A stretch of 64,000 nt of DNA. It comes from an uncultured bacterium (GTDB lineage: Bacteria > Bacteroidota > Bacteroidia > Bacteroidales > Bacteroidaceae). The position numbers and the translations under genes are program-made. The stretch spans positions 1 to 64,000 of the forward strand of contig CAJMSQ010000007.1 of the NCBI GenBank assembly GCA_905216095.1, read 5' to 3'. Position 1 is the first letter of the stretch. Each line of letters begins with the position of its first letter. Below, one piece after another: positions 53,024 through 61,220 of this stretch. The notes beneath the pieces are model-generated. The model saw nothing but the letters and a program-made list of their open reading frames with translations, was not told where the DNA came from and searched no databases.

Positions 53024-54388
53024 ATGGAAGCATTTCTCATAAAGACTTTACAACTGATTCTGTGTTTCGCCCTCCTCATCCTGCTTCACGAGGGCGGACA
53101 CTTCTTTTTTGCCAAACTGTTCAAAGTGCGCGTGGAAAAGTTCTGCCTTTTCTTCGACCCGTGGAAAAGCTGGAAACTCTTCAGCTTCCGCGGAACGGAC
53201 TACCACATCGGATGGCTGCCCCTGGGGGGATACGTGAAAATATCGGGCATGATTGACGAGTCCATGGACGTGGAGCAGATGAAGCAGCCCGTCCAACCGT
53301 GGGAGTTCCGCGCCAAACCGGCATGGCAGCGCCTGCTGATTATGGTGGGCGGCGTCCTCGTCAATTTCCTGCTGGCCCTGTTCATCTATGCCATGATTCT
53401 TTTCGCCTGGGGCGACACTTACGTACCCATCGAAAAGATGAACGACGGATTCAAGTACAACGAACAGGCGCACAAACTCGGGTTCCGCGACGGGGACATC
53501 CCGCTCCGCACCGACGGGAAGACGTTCGAGCGTTACAGCGTGGACATCTACCGCGACCTGTCCGAGGCGCACAGCGTCACGGTGCTGCGCCAAGGCAAAG
53601 AAATAACGTTCGCCCTGCCCGGCAACCTCGACATGCTGAAAATGCTCAAGGCGCAACCGCCGTTCATCGCGCCGCTGGCACCGGCCGTCATAGACAGCGT
53701 AGCCGCCGGAAGCCCGGCCGCACGCGCCGGCGACCGCCTGCTGGCGCTCAACGGAACGAAACTGGAGACATGGAATGAGTTTGACGTGCAGATGGGCGAC
53801 ATCAACAGTTCGCTGAAAACTTATCGCGAGGACAACAACAAAACCATGACCGACAGCCTCAGCCGTGTCACCATGGTCGTACAACACGCCGCAGGACCTG
53901 CTGTCCCCGACACGCTGAGTCTCGTGCTCGACGAACAGGGAAAGGCCGGATTTTTCAAGCACCTGCCCTTTGCCGACTACCCGAAGGAGACGCGCACATA
54001 CGGCTTCTTCGAGTCTTTCCCCGCAGGATGCGCACACGGATGGGATGTTCTCTGCGGCTACGTGGACGATTTGAAATACCTCTTCACGGCCGACGGAGCA
54101 CAGAGCCTCGGCTCGTTCGGCACCATCGGCAGCCTATTTCCCGCACAATGGGACTGGCTGCGCTTCTGGGAACTCACGGCATTCATATCCCTGATGCTGG
54201 CGTTCGTAAACATACTGCCCATTCCCGCGCTCGACGGCGGACACGTCCTGTTCCTGCTTTACGAGGTGATTACGCGCCGGAAACCGTCTGACAGGTTCCT
54301 CGAAATTGCCCAGACCATCGGCATGTGGCTGCTTTTTGCCCTCATGGCCTACGCCATCTTCAACGATTTGTTGCGCTTTGTGTTCTGA
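53024..54388 (+). CDS. rseP: Site-2 intramembrane metalloprotease RseP
   Basis: 454 residues. The zinc site LLHEGGHFFFAKLF (His22-Glu23, His26) lies in the first membrane helix. A second helix follows near 105-125, a PDZ region in the middle (about 205-250, DSVAAGSPAARAGDRLLALNG), and a late helix with LPIPALDGGHVLF, the third zinc ligand (Asp). It cuts anti-sigma factors or other membrane substrates after a first cleavage. The ECF system at 45635-46929 could be a client, which is inference. A terminator follows. Confidence 0.95.
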   Translation: MEAFLIKTLQLILCFALLILLHEGGHFFFAKLFKVRVEKFCLFFDPWKSWKLFSFRGTDYHIGWLPLGGYVKISGMIDESMDVEQMKQPVQPWEFRAKPAWQRLLIMVGGVLVNFLLALFIYAMILFAWGDTYVPIEKMNDGFKYNEQAHKLGFRDGDIPLRTDGKTFERYSVDIYRDLSEAHSVTVLRQGKEITFALPGNLDMLKMLKAQPPFIAPLAPAVIDSVAAGSPAARAGDRLLALNGTKLETWNEFDVQMGDINSSLKTYREDNNKTMTDSLSRVTMVVQHAAGPAVPDTLSLVLDEQGKAGFFKHLPFADYPKETRTYGFFESFPAGCAHGWDVLCGYVDDLKYLFTADGAQSLGSFGTIGSLFPAQWDWLRFWELTAFISLMLAFVNILPIPALDGGHVLFLLYEVITRRKPSDRFLEIAQTIGMWLLFALMAYAIFNDLLRFVF

Positions 54389-54417
54389 TACACAAGGCTG
54401 CCATGCTTTCACATCTG

Positions 54418-54458
54418 ACCGCGACGGAATGAAACCGGAAGTTTCACACCGTCGCGGT
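54418..54458 (+). terminator. Terminator of the murA-rseP run
   Basis: ACCGCGACGG...CCGTCGCGGT outer stem, extended by TGAAAC/GTTTCA, followed by TCTTTTATGG. It lies 30 bases past the rseP stop. Confidence 0.8.
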
Positions 54459-54595
54459 TCTTTTATGGCAGACATGCACACACCGAAGCCCGGCGCATAA
54501 ACACGTATGTACCCTTCCCGGCATTTGCCAATCCCTTTCATCCGCCCCGGAGAGGAAGGAAAGGCAACAAAAGCGGCCGGTTTCATGGCACGACT

Positions 54596-54865
54596 TTAAC
54601 ACTTTTAACTTTCCGGAGCATCCAAAGGTGCGTAAAAGGGAACTATTTTTTCGCAGAATAAGGAAAAAAACAGTTGGAATAAGGATAAAAAATTTTATCC
54701 TTAGGCTATTTTTTTCTACATGCACATGTAAAAAATTTTTCCCTAAGGGTATTTTTGCCCGGATGCAGGGCTTTTTGTACGAAAAAGGGGCGGTTCGAGA
54801 CCGCCCCTGCTTTTCGCTGATACAAATATACTACTTTTTTCCACCAAAAGCAAGTATTGTTAAAA
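54596..54865 (-). repeat. Copy C of the ~250 bp intergenic repeat element (inverted)
   Basis: Read on the minus strand it begins TTTTAACAATACTTGCTTTTGG and ends AAAGTTAAAAGTGTTAA. Inside are the promoter (54823-54854), a GC hairpin with T-run (54782-54809), the palindrome TACATGTGCATGTA (54717-54730) flanked by poly-A/T, and CCTTAGG/CCTAAGG and GGATAAA/TTTATCC stems. A second TTTTAACA lies 22 bases further upstream (54880-54887). The element points away from both neighbours: it follows the DUF1934 stop and runs towards the end of rseP. It is therefore not a gene leader. Confidence 0.75.
54782..54854 (-). promoter_or_regulatory. Promoter immediately followed by a terminator in repeat copy C
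   Basis: Minus-strand CTTG (54851-54854), 20 bases, TATATTTG (54823-54830). Then, about 15 bases on, GGGGCGGT-CTCGA-ACCGCCCC with TTTTT. The spacing is identical to copies A and B. Confidence 0.68.
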
Positions 54866-54915
54866 TGGTAAAGGACAAATGTTAAAACCATGAAGGACAC
54901 GAGCCGCCGTCACGT

Positions 54916-55392
54916 TTATTCGGCCGTAAAGGCTATGGTCAGCCGGTTATCGGACACGGGAACACCTGCCTGAAGCACGGTATAGACGATGCGGACCAGC
55001 ACACCGGCAGAGGTGGCACGCATACGCAGGCTGCGGGTCTGTACCTGAAAGCGCAACTCCCCGTAGGGTGTGCCGTAGCTGAAGGCGGTCGTTTCTCCTT
55101 CGACAAAGCTCATGTGCGCGCAGACCGCCCCCGAACGGCGGAGAACTGCCGAACCTGCCTGCAAAGACAATTCGTTCCCGACACGGCCGCCGTCCTCGGT
55201 ACACTCCACATAGGACAACGTGCCGCCACCCGCCGAACGGCAATACGTTCCGCGGCCACAGGTCCGGATTTCCTCCCTGTCCTCGGCATATTGCAGGACA
55301 CTGCGCACACGGACGTCGCCCCGGATACAGCCGGAAACGGTTCCGACGGTATCCGAGGCGACATTCTTTATCTCGTCATGCCTTTTGGTCAT
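54916..55392 (-). CDS. DUF1934 (YwiB-like) calycin-fold protein
   Basis: 158 residues. The pattern LSYVECTEDGGRVGNELSL ... VLRRSGAVCAHMSFVEGETTAFSYGTPYGELRFQVQTRSL ... VRIVYTVLQAGVPVSDNRLTIAF matches the DUF1934/YwiB beta-barrel family. The function is unknown. No signal peptide is visible. It lies 17 bases after the fused flavoenzyme gene on the same strand, so it is very likely cotranscribed with it. Confidence 0.75.
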   Translation of the reverse strand: MTKRHDEIKNVASDTVGTVSGCIRGDVRVRSVLQYAEDREEIRTCGRGTYCRSAGGGTLSYVECTEDGGRVGNELSLQAGSAVLRRSGAVCAHMSFVEGETTAFSYGTPYGELRFQVQTRSLRMRATSAGVLVRIVYTVLQAGVPVSDNRLTIAFTAE

Positions 55393-55409
55393 GATTGGAT
55401 ATGCTTTGC

Positions 55410-57794
55410 TCAGTTCTTCACCGCACCATCAGCCTGCAACCTGGCGTCCATCGCCCCGGCTGCGTGCTTTCCGTCGCCCATGGCCAGGATGACGGTGGCT
55501 CCGCCGCGCACGATATCGCCGCCGGCATAGATGGTCGGGATGTTGGACTGCATGTCATCGTTCACGGCAATGGTGCCCTTGCGGCCGAGCTCGAGACCGG
55601 GAACCGAATTGGGTACGATAGGATTGGGCGAAACGCCGATGCTGACCACCACAAGGTCCACGTCCATGCGCTCCACCGCACCCTCGATGGCTACCGGACG
55701 GCGACGGCCGCTGGCATCGGGTTCTCCGAGTTCCATCTTCTGCAGGACAACCTGCTTCACCCTACCCTGCTCGTCGGCAATATACTCCAACGGGTTGTGC
55801 AGCGTAAGGAACTTCACGCCTTCCTGCTTGGCATGGTGCACTTCCTCAAGGCGCGCCGGCATTTCCTCCTCGGAACGCCGGTAGACGATGGTGGCGCTCT
55901 CAGCGCCAAGGCGCAAGGCGGTACGCACAGAGTCCATAGCGGTGTTTCCGCCACCGACAACGATTACCCGCTTGCCCTTTGTAACCGGAGTGTCGCTGTT
56001 CTCGCTCGACGCGTCCATAAGGTTCACACGGGTAAGATACTCGTTGGACGACATGATGTTGATGGAATTTTCGCCGGGAATGCCCATAAAGTTGGGCAGT
56101 CCTGCACCCGAAGCTACGAAAATGCCTTTGAAACCGTCGGCTTCCAGTTCCTCGACGGTCACGGTCTTGCCAATGATGCAGTCTTTCACGAAACGGACGC
56201 CGCTATTCTCTAGGTTACGGATTTCAAAGTCCACGATGGCATTGGGCAAACGGAACTCGGGGATACCATACTTCAGGACACCGCCGATTTCGTGCAATGC
56301 CTCGAACACGGTAACGTCGTATCCGCGCTTGGTCATCTCGCCGGCGAACGACAATCCGGCAGGACCGCTGCCGACCACCGCCACCTTGACGCCACGACGC
56401 CGTTCGGGCACAATCGGACTCGGCACGGCGTTCTCACGTTCATAGTCGGCGGCAAAACGTTCCAGGTAGCCGATGGCCACGGCCTGGCCGCCGGTTTTCA
56501 GGTGGATGCACTTGCTCTCGCATTGCTTCTCTTGCGGACAGACGCGGCCGCACACGGCGGGCAATGCACTGGTCTCCTTGATGGTACGGGCCGCCTCCAG
56601 ATATTCGGCACGCTCTATGTGCTTGATGAAACGGGGGATGTCGATGCCCACGGGACAGCCTTGCACACAACCGGGATTGGCACAATCCAGACAACGGTGC
56701 GCCTCACGCTGCGCCGCCTCGGCACTCAGTCCGCGGTTCACCTCCTCGTGGAGATGGCGGGCACGGTATCCGGGTTCCAGTTCTTCCATCCGGCAACGCT
56801 CAATCGCCATGCGCTCTTTCGGCTTCATGGTCAAGCGCAGATTCTTACGCCATTCGGCATCACGCGAAGGGTCTTCGCCCTGCGCGACGGCGGGAGCTGC
56901 GGACGCACCTGACGGCTGCACCCCGGCACCGGCCTCATTACTATGCGTTTCCGGCGAAACGAGCAGATGTCCTTCGGCATCCAGATGACGCTTCACGTCG
57001 GCCTGTTCCATTTCCCTGAACGCTCCCATGCGCTTGAGCATCTCGTCGAAGTCCACCTGATGGCCGTCAAACTCGGGACCGTCCACACATACGAACTTGG
57101 TCACGCCGCCAACGGTGATGCGGCAGGCACCGCACATGCCCGTACCGTCCACCATGATGGTATTGAGCGACACGTCGGTCGGAATGTCATACTTCTTGGT
57201 GAGCAAACATACGAACTTCATCATTATGGCAGGACCGATGGCAAAACATTTGTCCACCTTCTCACGACGGATAATGTCCTCGATGCCTTCGGTCACCAGT
57301 CCCTTGCGACCATACGAGCCGTCGTCGGTCATGATGACCACTTCGTCGGAAGAAGCCCGCATCTCGTCCTCGAGAATGATAAGTTCTTTCGAGCGTCCCG
57401 CCAGCACCGTGATAACACGGTTGCCGGCAGCCTTGAGTGCCTGCACGATCGGGAGCATCGGAGCTACGCCCACGCCACCGCCGGCACAGACCACCGTACC
57501 GAAACGCTCTATGTGCGTCGCCTTGCCCAGCGGACCGACCACATCGGTCAGTTCATCGCCCACGTTAAGCGCGCAAAGTTTTGACGACGACAGGCCGATA
57601 GTCTGCACGACAAGGGTTATGGTGCCGCGCTCACGGTCGGCCTCCGCAATGGTAAGGGGGATACGCTCGCCATTCTTGCCGACACGCACTATTACGAAAT
57701 GGCCGGCCTTGCGCGAACGTGCAATAAGAGGCGCTTCCACCTCGAGTTTGAAAACTTTTTCAGAGAACTGCTGTTTGCTTACAATCTTATTCAT
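55410..57794 (-). CDS. Fused ferredoxin-NADP+ reductase-like / NADPH-dependent glutamate synthase small subunit-like protein (NfnAB/SudBA type)
   Basis: 794 residues in two units. Residues 1-280 are a PyrK/SudB-type FAD and NAD domain with a [2Fe-2S] site MCGACRI (Cys221, Cys224, Cys236). Residues 315-794 are a GltD/SudA-type unit: Fe-S cysteines in CLDCANPGCVQGCPVG and CGRVCPQEKQCESKC, two dinucleotide folds (VAVVGSGPAGLSFAGEM; VIVVGGGNTAMDSV), and the C-terminal YAGGDIVRGGATV. The pair of halves corresponds to NfnA and NfnB, which bifurcate electrons between NADH, NADPH and ferredoxin. Fusion into one chain is usual in Bacteroidales. True glutamate synthase activity is unlikely without a large subunit here. 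DUF1934 follows. Confidence 0.9.
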   Translation of the reverse strand: MNKIVSKQQFSEKVFKLEVEAPLIARSRKAGHFVIVRVGKNGERIPLTIAEADRERGTITLVVQTIGLSSSKLCALNVGDELTDVVGPLGKATHIERFGTVVCAGGGVGVAPMLPIVQALKAAGNRVITVLAGRSKELIILEDEMRASSDEVVIMTDDGSYGRKGLVTEGIEDIIRREKVDKCFAIGPAIMMKFVCLLTKKYDIPTDVSLNTIMVDGTGMCGACRITVGGVTKFVCVDGPEFDGHQVDFDEMLKRMGAFREMEQADVKRHLDAEGHLLVSPETHSNEAGAGVQPSGASAAPAVAQGEDPSRDAEWRKNLRLTMKPKERMAIERCRMEELEPGYRARHLHEEVNRGLSAEAAQREAHRCLDCANPGCVQGCPVGIDIPRFIKHIERAEYLEAARTIKETSALPAVCGRVCPQEKQCESKCIHLKTGGQAVAIGYLERFAADYERENAVPSPIVPERRRGVKVAVVGSGPAGLSFAGEMTKRGYDVTVFEALHEIGGVLKYGIPEFRLPNAIVDFEIRNLENSGVRFVKDCIIGKTVTVEELEADGFKGIFVASGAGLPNFMGIPGENSINIMSSNEYLTRVNLMDASSENSDTPVTKGKRVIVVGGGNTAMDSVRTALRLGAESATIVYRRSEEEMPARLEEVHHAKQEGVKFLTLHNPLEYIADEQGRVKQVVLQKMELGEPDASGRRRPVAIEGAVERMDVDLVVVSIGVSPNPIVPNSVPGLELGRKGTIAVNDDMQSNIPTIYAGGDIVRGGATVILAMGDGKHAAGAMDARLQADGAVKN

Positions 57795-57817
57795 GGTATC
57801 AGATTTAGGATACGCGA

Positions 57818-57825
57818 CAAAGGTA
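57818..57825 (-). promoter_or_regulatory. -7 box for the flavoenzyme-DUF1934 pair
   Basis: Minus-strand TACCTTTG, 23 bases before the start codon at 57794. No clean -33 is seen. Confidence 0.5.
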
Positions 57826-58107
57826 CAAAAAAAGCGACATTTGTCACCTATATGGGAGTAGAAATGGCTCTTTTATCACAAAACAGGTGCCATTGGATAT
57901 AAAAAACATACGGAAACGAGAACTATCGCAAGGCCGAAGCACCTGCAAGAACTGCCCTCCACAGTGCGCAAACGCTGTTTTTTACGTTAAAAAGGGTTTT
58001 TATGTATGCAAAAAGGCTTTCTAAATGCAGAAAAAACGGGAAAACATTTTCCGGTTTCCATGTTTTTACGATATTTGCTGACAAAAGGACATGTACAACC
58101 CCTTAAA
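57826..58107. other. Intergenic region between divergent genes
   Basis: No supported coding frame; the open frame that begins at 58006 is an upstream extension of the secreted protein. There is a short hairpin CGGGAAAACATTTTCCGG (58039-58056) and a string TACGATATTTG at 58067-58077 that resembles but does not match the -7 consensus. Confidence 0.4.
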
Positions 58108-58992
58108 ATGAAAATCATGAAACGTTTATTACTGATGACCATCATGGTCTTGAGCGCAGGCTTAGGAGCTAAAGCGATGAGTTATGCAGAGGCAAGGGAC
58201 CAGGCATGGTTTCTGACGGACAAGATGGCATACGAATTGGATTTGACCCCCGAACAATACGACAGGGCTTATCAGATAAATCTTGATTACCTGATGAGCG
58301 TGCGCACGGCATCCGACTGTTACGGACATTACTGGACATACCGCAACACCGACCTGAGACATGTGCTTTTCGACTGGCAATACTCTCTTTATTCCACGCT
58401 GGATTACTTCTTCCGTCCCATACGGTGGGTACGCTCTTCGTGGTACTATCCCGTGTTCAACCACTACCGCCGCGGCTATTACTACTTCGGACGTCCGACG
58501 GTGTACGTGAGTTATCACGGTACGACGTGGCATAAGCGTCGCCCCAACGACCGCAGTCCTTATTATGGTATGCACTTCCGTCCGGGAAACGGGATGCGCA
58601 ACCACTACCACAGCGGAGGCAACCGCCCACCCCACCGTCCGGAATACGGACGCCCCGGAAACTCCAACCACAATCGCCCGGGAGTTCCCGGCAACAACCG
58701 GCCGGGAGACAATGTCAAGCCGAACCGGCCTGGCAAGCCCGGCGACTGGGGACATAACTCCCACGGAGGAAGGAACACACGCCCGTCGTCCGGAAGAAAC
58801 AGCGACATCGGTAGCGGCGCACGCCCGTCATCCGGCAGAAGCGGCGGCATAGGCAACGGCACACGCCCGTCGTCCGGACGTGGAACCGGGACAAGCACAA
58901 GCAGAAGCCGGCGCAGCCAGACTCCCGCAAACACAAACGGCGGTAACAACGGCTCACGCAACAGCGGACGCAAGTTCGGACGTTCCATATAA
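58108..58992 (+). CDS. Secreted, highly basic Arg/Gly/Ser-rich protein of unknown function
   Basis: I start at ATG 58108 (MKIMKRLLLMTIMVLSAG); ATG 58117 is equally possible. A signal peptide ends near LGAKA-MSY. Residues about 25-165 form an aromatic-rich region with a helical start (YAEARDQAWFLTDKMAYELDLTPEQYDRAYQIN) and many Tyr/Trp/His/Arg residues. The rest is low-complexity Asn/Gly/Pro/Arg/Ser, with three RPSSGR repeats near residues 230, 243 and 256 and a strongly basic end. No enzyme domain is recognised. A surface or periplasmic polymer-binding role is a guess. It has its own terminator. Confidence 0.75.
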   Translation: MKIMKRLLLMTIMVLSAGLGAKAMSYAEARDQAWFLTDKMAYELDLTPEQYDRAYQINLDYLMSVRTASDCYGHYWTYRNTDLRHVLFDWQYSLYSTLDYFFRPIRWVRSSWYYPVFNHYRRGYYYFGRPTVYVSYHGTTWHKRRPNDRSPYYGMHFRPGNGMRNHYHSGGNRPPHRPEYGRPGNSNHNRPGVPGNNRPGDNVKPNRPGKPGDWGHNSHGGRNTRPSSGRNSDIGSGARPSSGRSGGIGNGTRPSSGRGTGTSTSRSRRSQTPANTNGGNNGSRNSGRKFGRSI

Positions 58993-59070
58993 GGTCCTTG
59001 ATGCCGTATCCCCTTGCAAGCAACTGCTTGAACGGTATAACGGCATCCGACAAAAGCATCCATACATGAC

Positions 59071-59111
59071 AAAGGCAGACTACGCTTCACTAACCTGCGT
59101 AGTCTGCCTTT
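59071..59111 (+). terminator. Terminator of the secreted basic-protein gene
   Basis: AAAGGCAGACTACGC (59071-59085) and exact complement (59097-59111) with an 11-base loop, then CTTTTAT. Confidence 0.85.
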
Positions 59112-59145
59112 CTTTTATACTTCCCCATACCTATATTATATAAGA

Positions 59146-59195
59146 AATTCCCCCGGCCCGCCATCCGCCAAACGGATGAAGAGACCGGGGAAATT
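59146..59195 (-). terminator. Terminator of the carboxyltransferase gene
   Basis: AATTTCCCCGG / CCGGGGGAATTT arms around an inner CATCCG/CGGATG stem. On the minus strand they end in TTTCTTATAT, 91 bases past the stop at 59286. Confidence 0.7.
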
Positions 59196-59285
59196 ATATC
59201 CGTAAGGAGCGAGAATGCTCCCCTGACTCAATTGTATAGACTTCAATCCCATGAAAGCCTTGGCCCGTCATGGGCGAATCCGGAC

Positions 59286-61061
59286 TTATGCCTGACGCTC
59301 GATATAGGCGATTACGTCGCCCTTGCTGACGTGACTGCCTTGCTTGGCGTTAATCTCCACCAACTTGCCACCGAGTGCGGCCGGCAATTCATGGATTTGT
59401 CCGTAAGCATTCTCCACATAGCAGAAGAAATCTCCTTCTTTGTATTCCTTTCCTATGTAGGGTTCTATGCTCTTCACGCACTCACCGTCTCCGCCAATCT
59501 CCCAAAGGATGGTTCCGGCCTCAGGTGCGACAATGGCATCGGCTTTTGCATGTTTGAGGGCCGCAGCCTCTTCAAGCGACATGCCGTTTGCGGCAGACTT
59601 GTCCTTGGCTGCCTGCAAATCGGCAAGAAAGCGTTTCTTCGCCGCGCCACTCTTGTAGTCACGGTACTGGGTTTCGTGCATGGCGAACTCGAACAGTTCT
59701 TCGTCGTCCTCGCCCCGGTCCCAATTGTTCTCTTCCATTTCCTTGATAAAGCGGTCAAGTTCGTCGGGATAGTAGCTCTGCGGATCGGCATCGGTGAACT
59801 CGAAACCTTTTTCCTTGGCCAACTCGACAATTTCAGGCGCAACCTCGCCGGGCAGCTTACCGCTCTTTCCGAGTATCATACCCCAAATGGAATTGTCCAT
59901 CATGGAATAGCGGGGCTTGCCCATGGATTCGGTCAGGAGATTCATGAGAGCGATATTCTTGACATACTGGGAGAACGGCGTAACAAGAGGAGGATAGCCC
60001 ACACGCGGCCATACATAAGCGACTTCATCGAACAAACGGACGAGCAAAGCGTCCTCGCTCAGCGGTTCCTCGCCTTTGGCAACGCGGTTATTGTTGATAG
60101 CCGTCATTACACCGGTCAAATCTGCCATCATCGAGCCCATCATACCGCCGGGAAGGCCGCAACCCAAGAGCAACGAACTCATCAGTTTGTTTCCGGGGTT
60201 CATGAAATAGCCCAGGAAGTCATCTATGAACTCCTGAGTCAGTTTCCGTGCCTCCATGTAGGCTTCCATGTTGATTTCGGGCACATCAAAGCCGGCGTTC
60301 TTGAGCATGGACTGCACCGAAATCACGTCCGGATGCACCTTACCCCAAGACAATGGCTCGATTGCCGTGTCGATAACATCGGCTCCGTTGCGGCATACTT
60401 CGAGAATAGAGGCCATAGAGAGACCCGGTCCGCTATGTCCGTGATACTGGATGATGACTTCGGGATGTTTTTCCTTAATCATCCTGGTCAGTTTACCCAG
60501 CATAGCAGGCTGTCCGATACCGGCCATATCCTTCAGGCATATCTCGGGTGCGCCTGCCGCAATGAGTTGCTCGGCTATGCCCGCATAATACTCTGCGGTG
60601 TGTATAGGAGAGTTGGTGATACAAAGGGTTGCCTGCGGCGTCATGCCTGCCTCGAGGGCGTACTTGATGGAAGGGATGATGTTACGCACATCATTGAGGC
60701 CGCAGAATATGCGGGTGATGTCCGTACCCTGGGCATGTTTCACCTTATACATCAGTCGGCGAACATCGGCCGGCACGGGAAACATGCGCAACGCGTTGAG
60801 ACCGCGGTCCAACATATGGGTTTTGATTCCTGCCTCATGGAATGGCTTTGTGAAAGCACGCACAGCCTTATTCGGGTTCTCCCCGTAAAGAAGGTTTACC
60901 TGCTCAAATGCTCCACCGTTTGTCTCGACACGGCTGAAGCATCCCATTTTTATAATCACCGGAGCGATACGTTCCAATTGGTCTTTGCGCGGCTGGAATT
61001 TTCCGGACGACTGGAACATATCACGATATACAAGGCTGAATTGAATTTTACGTTTCTCCAT
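59286..61061 (-). CDS. oadA: Oxaloacetate decarboxylase alpha / pyruvate carboxylase B-type carboxyltransferase with degenerate biotinyl domain
   Basis: 591 residues from MEKRKIQFSLVYRDMFQS (ATG 61061). The HMGL-like TIM barrel holds CLKDMAGIG and YHGHSGPGLSM, with the metal histidines. A PYC/OadA domain (roughly 300-480) and a C-terminal biotinyl-like fold (about 515-591) follow. In biotinylated members the hairpin reads AMKM; here it reads VENAYGQIHE, so the lysine position is Gly (residue 554). The barrel should still transfer a carboxyl group, but the biotin must come from another protein. No other subunits are nearby. Product name by family; direction of reaction unknown. Confidence 0.85.
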   Translation of the reverse strand: MEKRKIQFSLVYRDMFQSSGKFQPRKDQLERIAPVIIKMGCFSRVETNGGAFEQVNLLYGENPNKAVRAFTKPFHEAGIKTHMLDRGLNALRMFPVPADVRRLMYKVKHAQGTDITRIFCGLNDVRNIIPSIKYALEAGMTPQATLCITNSPIHTAEYYAGIAEQLIAAGAPEICLKDMAGIGQPAMLGKLTRMIKEKHPEVIIQYHGHSGPGLSMASILEVCRNGADVIDTAIEPLSWGKVHPDVISVQSMLKNAGFDVPEINMEAYMEARKLTQEFIDDFLGYFMNPGNKLMSSLLLGCGLPGGMMGSMMADLTGVMTAINNNRVAKGEEPLSEDALLVRLFDEVAYVWPRVGYPPLVTPFSQYVKNIALMNLLTESMGKPRYSMMDNSIWGMILGKSGKLPGEVAPEIVELAKEKGFEFTDADPQSYYPDELDRFIKEMEENNWDRGEDDEELFEFAMHETQYRDYKSGAAKKRFLADLQAAKDKSAANGMSLEEAAALKHAKADAIVAPEAGTILWEIGGDGECVKSIEPYIGKEYKEGDFFCYVENAYGQIHELPAALGGKLVEINAKQGSHVSKGDVIAYIERQA

Positions 61062-61085
61062 AATCGTTATATTATAGTTCGGCGA

Positions 61086-61116
61086 CAAAGTTACTCATTT
61101 ATTTTCACCCCGAAAG
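61086..61116 (-). promoter_or_regulatory. Promoter of the carboxyltransferase gene
   Basis: Minus-strand TAACTTTG (61086-61093), with CTTT about 19 bases upstream (weak -33). It lies 24 bases before the ATG. Confidence 0.6.
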
Positions 61117-61220
61117 GCTATAAGACCGACAAGTTGCATAAAAAATACGTCCGCCTGCCCTAAAACGTATTTGTCTGCCGGCACTTACTTTCTACGGAAA
61201 GGATGACAGACTTCTTTACG

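Noticed and set aside
54618..54885. Small coding frame inside repeat copy C
   Set aside because: It crosses several hairpins and the promoter, and its translation is Phe/Lys-rich from the A/T tracts; the other copies have no matching frame.
59232..61163. A 643-codon open frame opposite the OadA-type gene
   Set aside because: It spans the terminator and promoter of the minus-strand gene and shows no domain.
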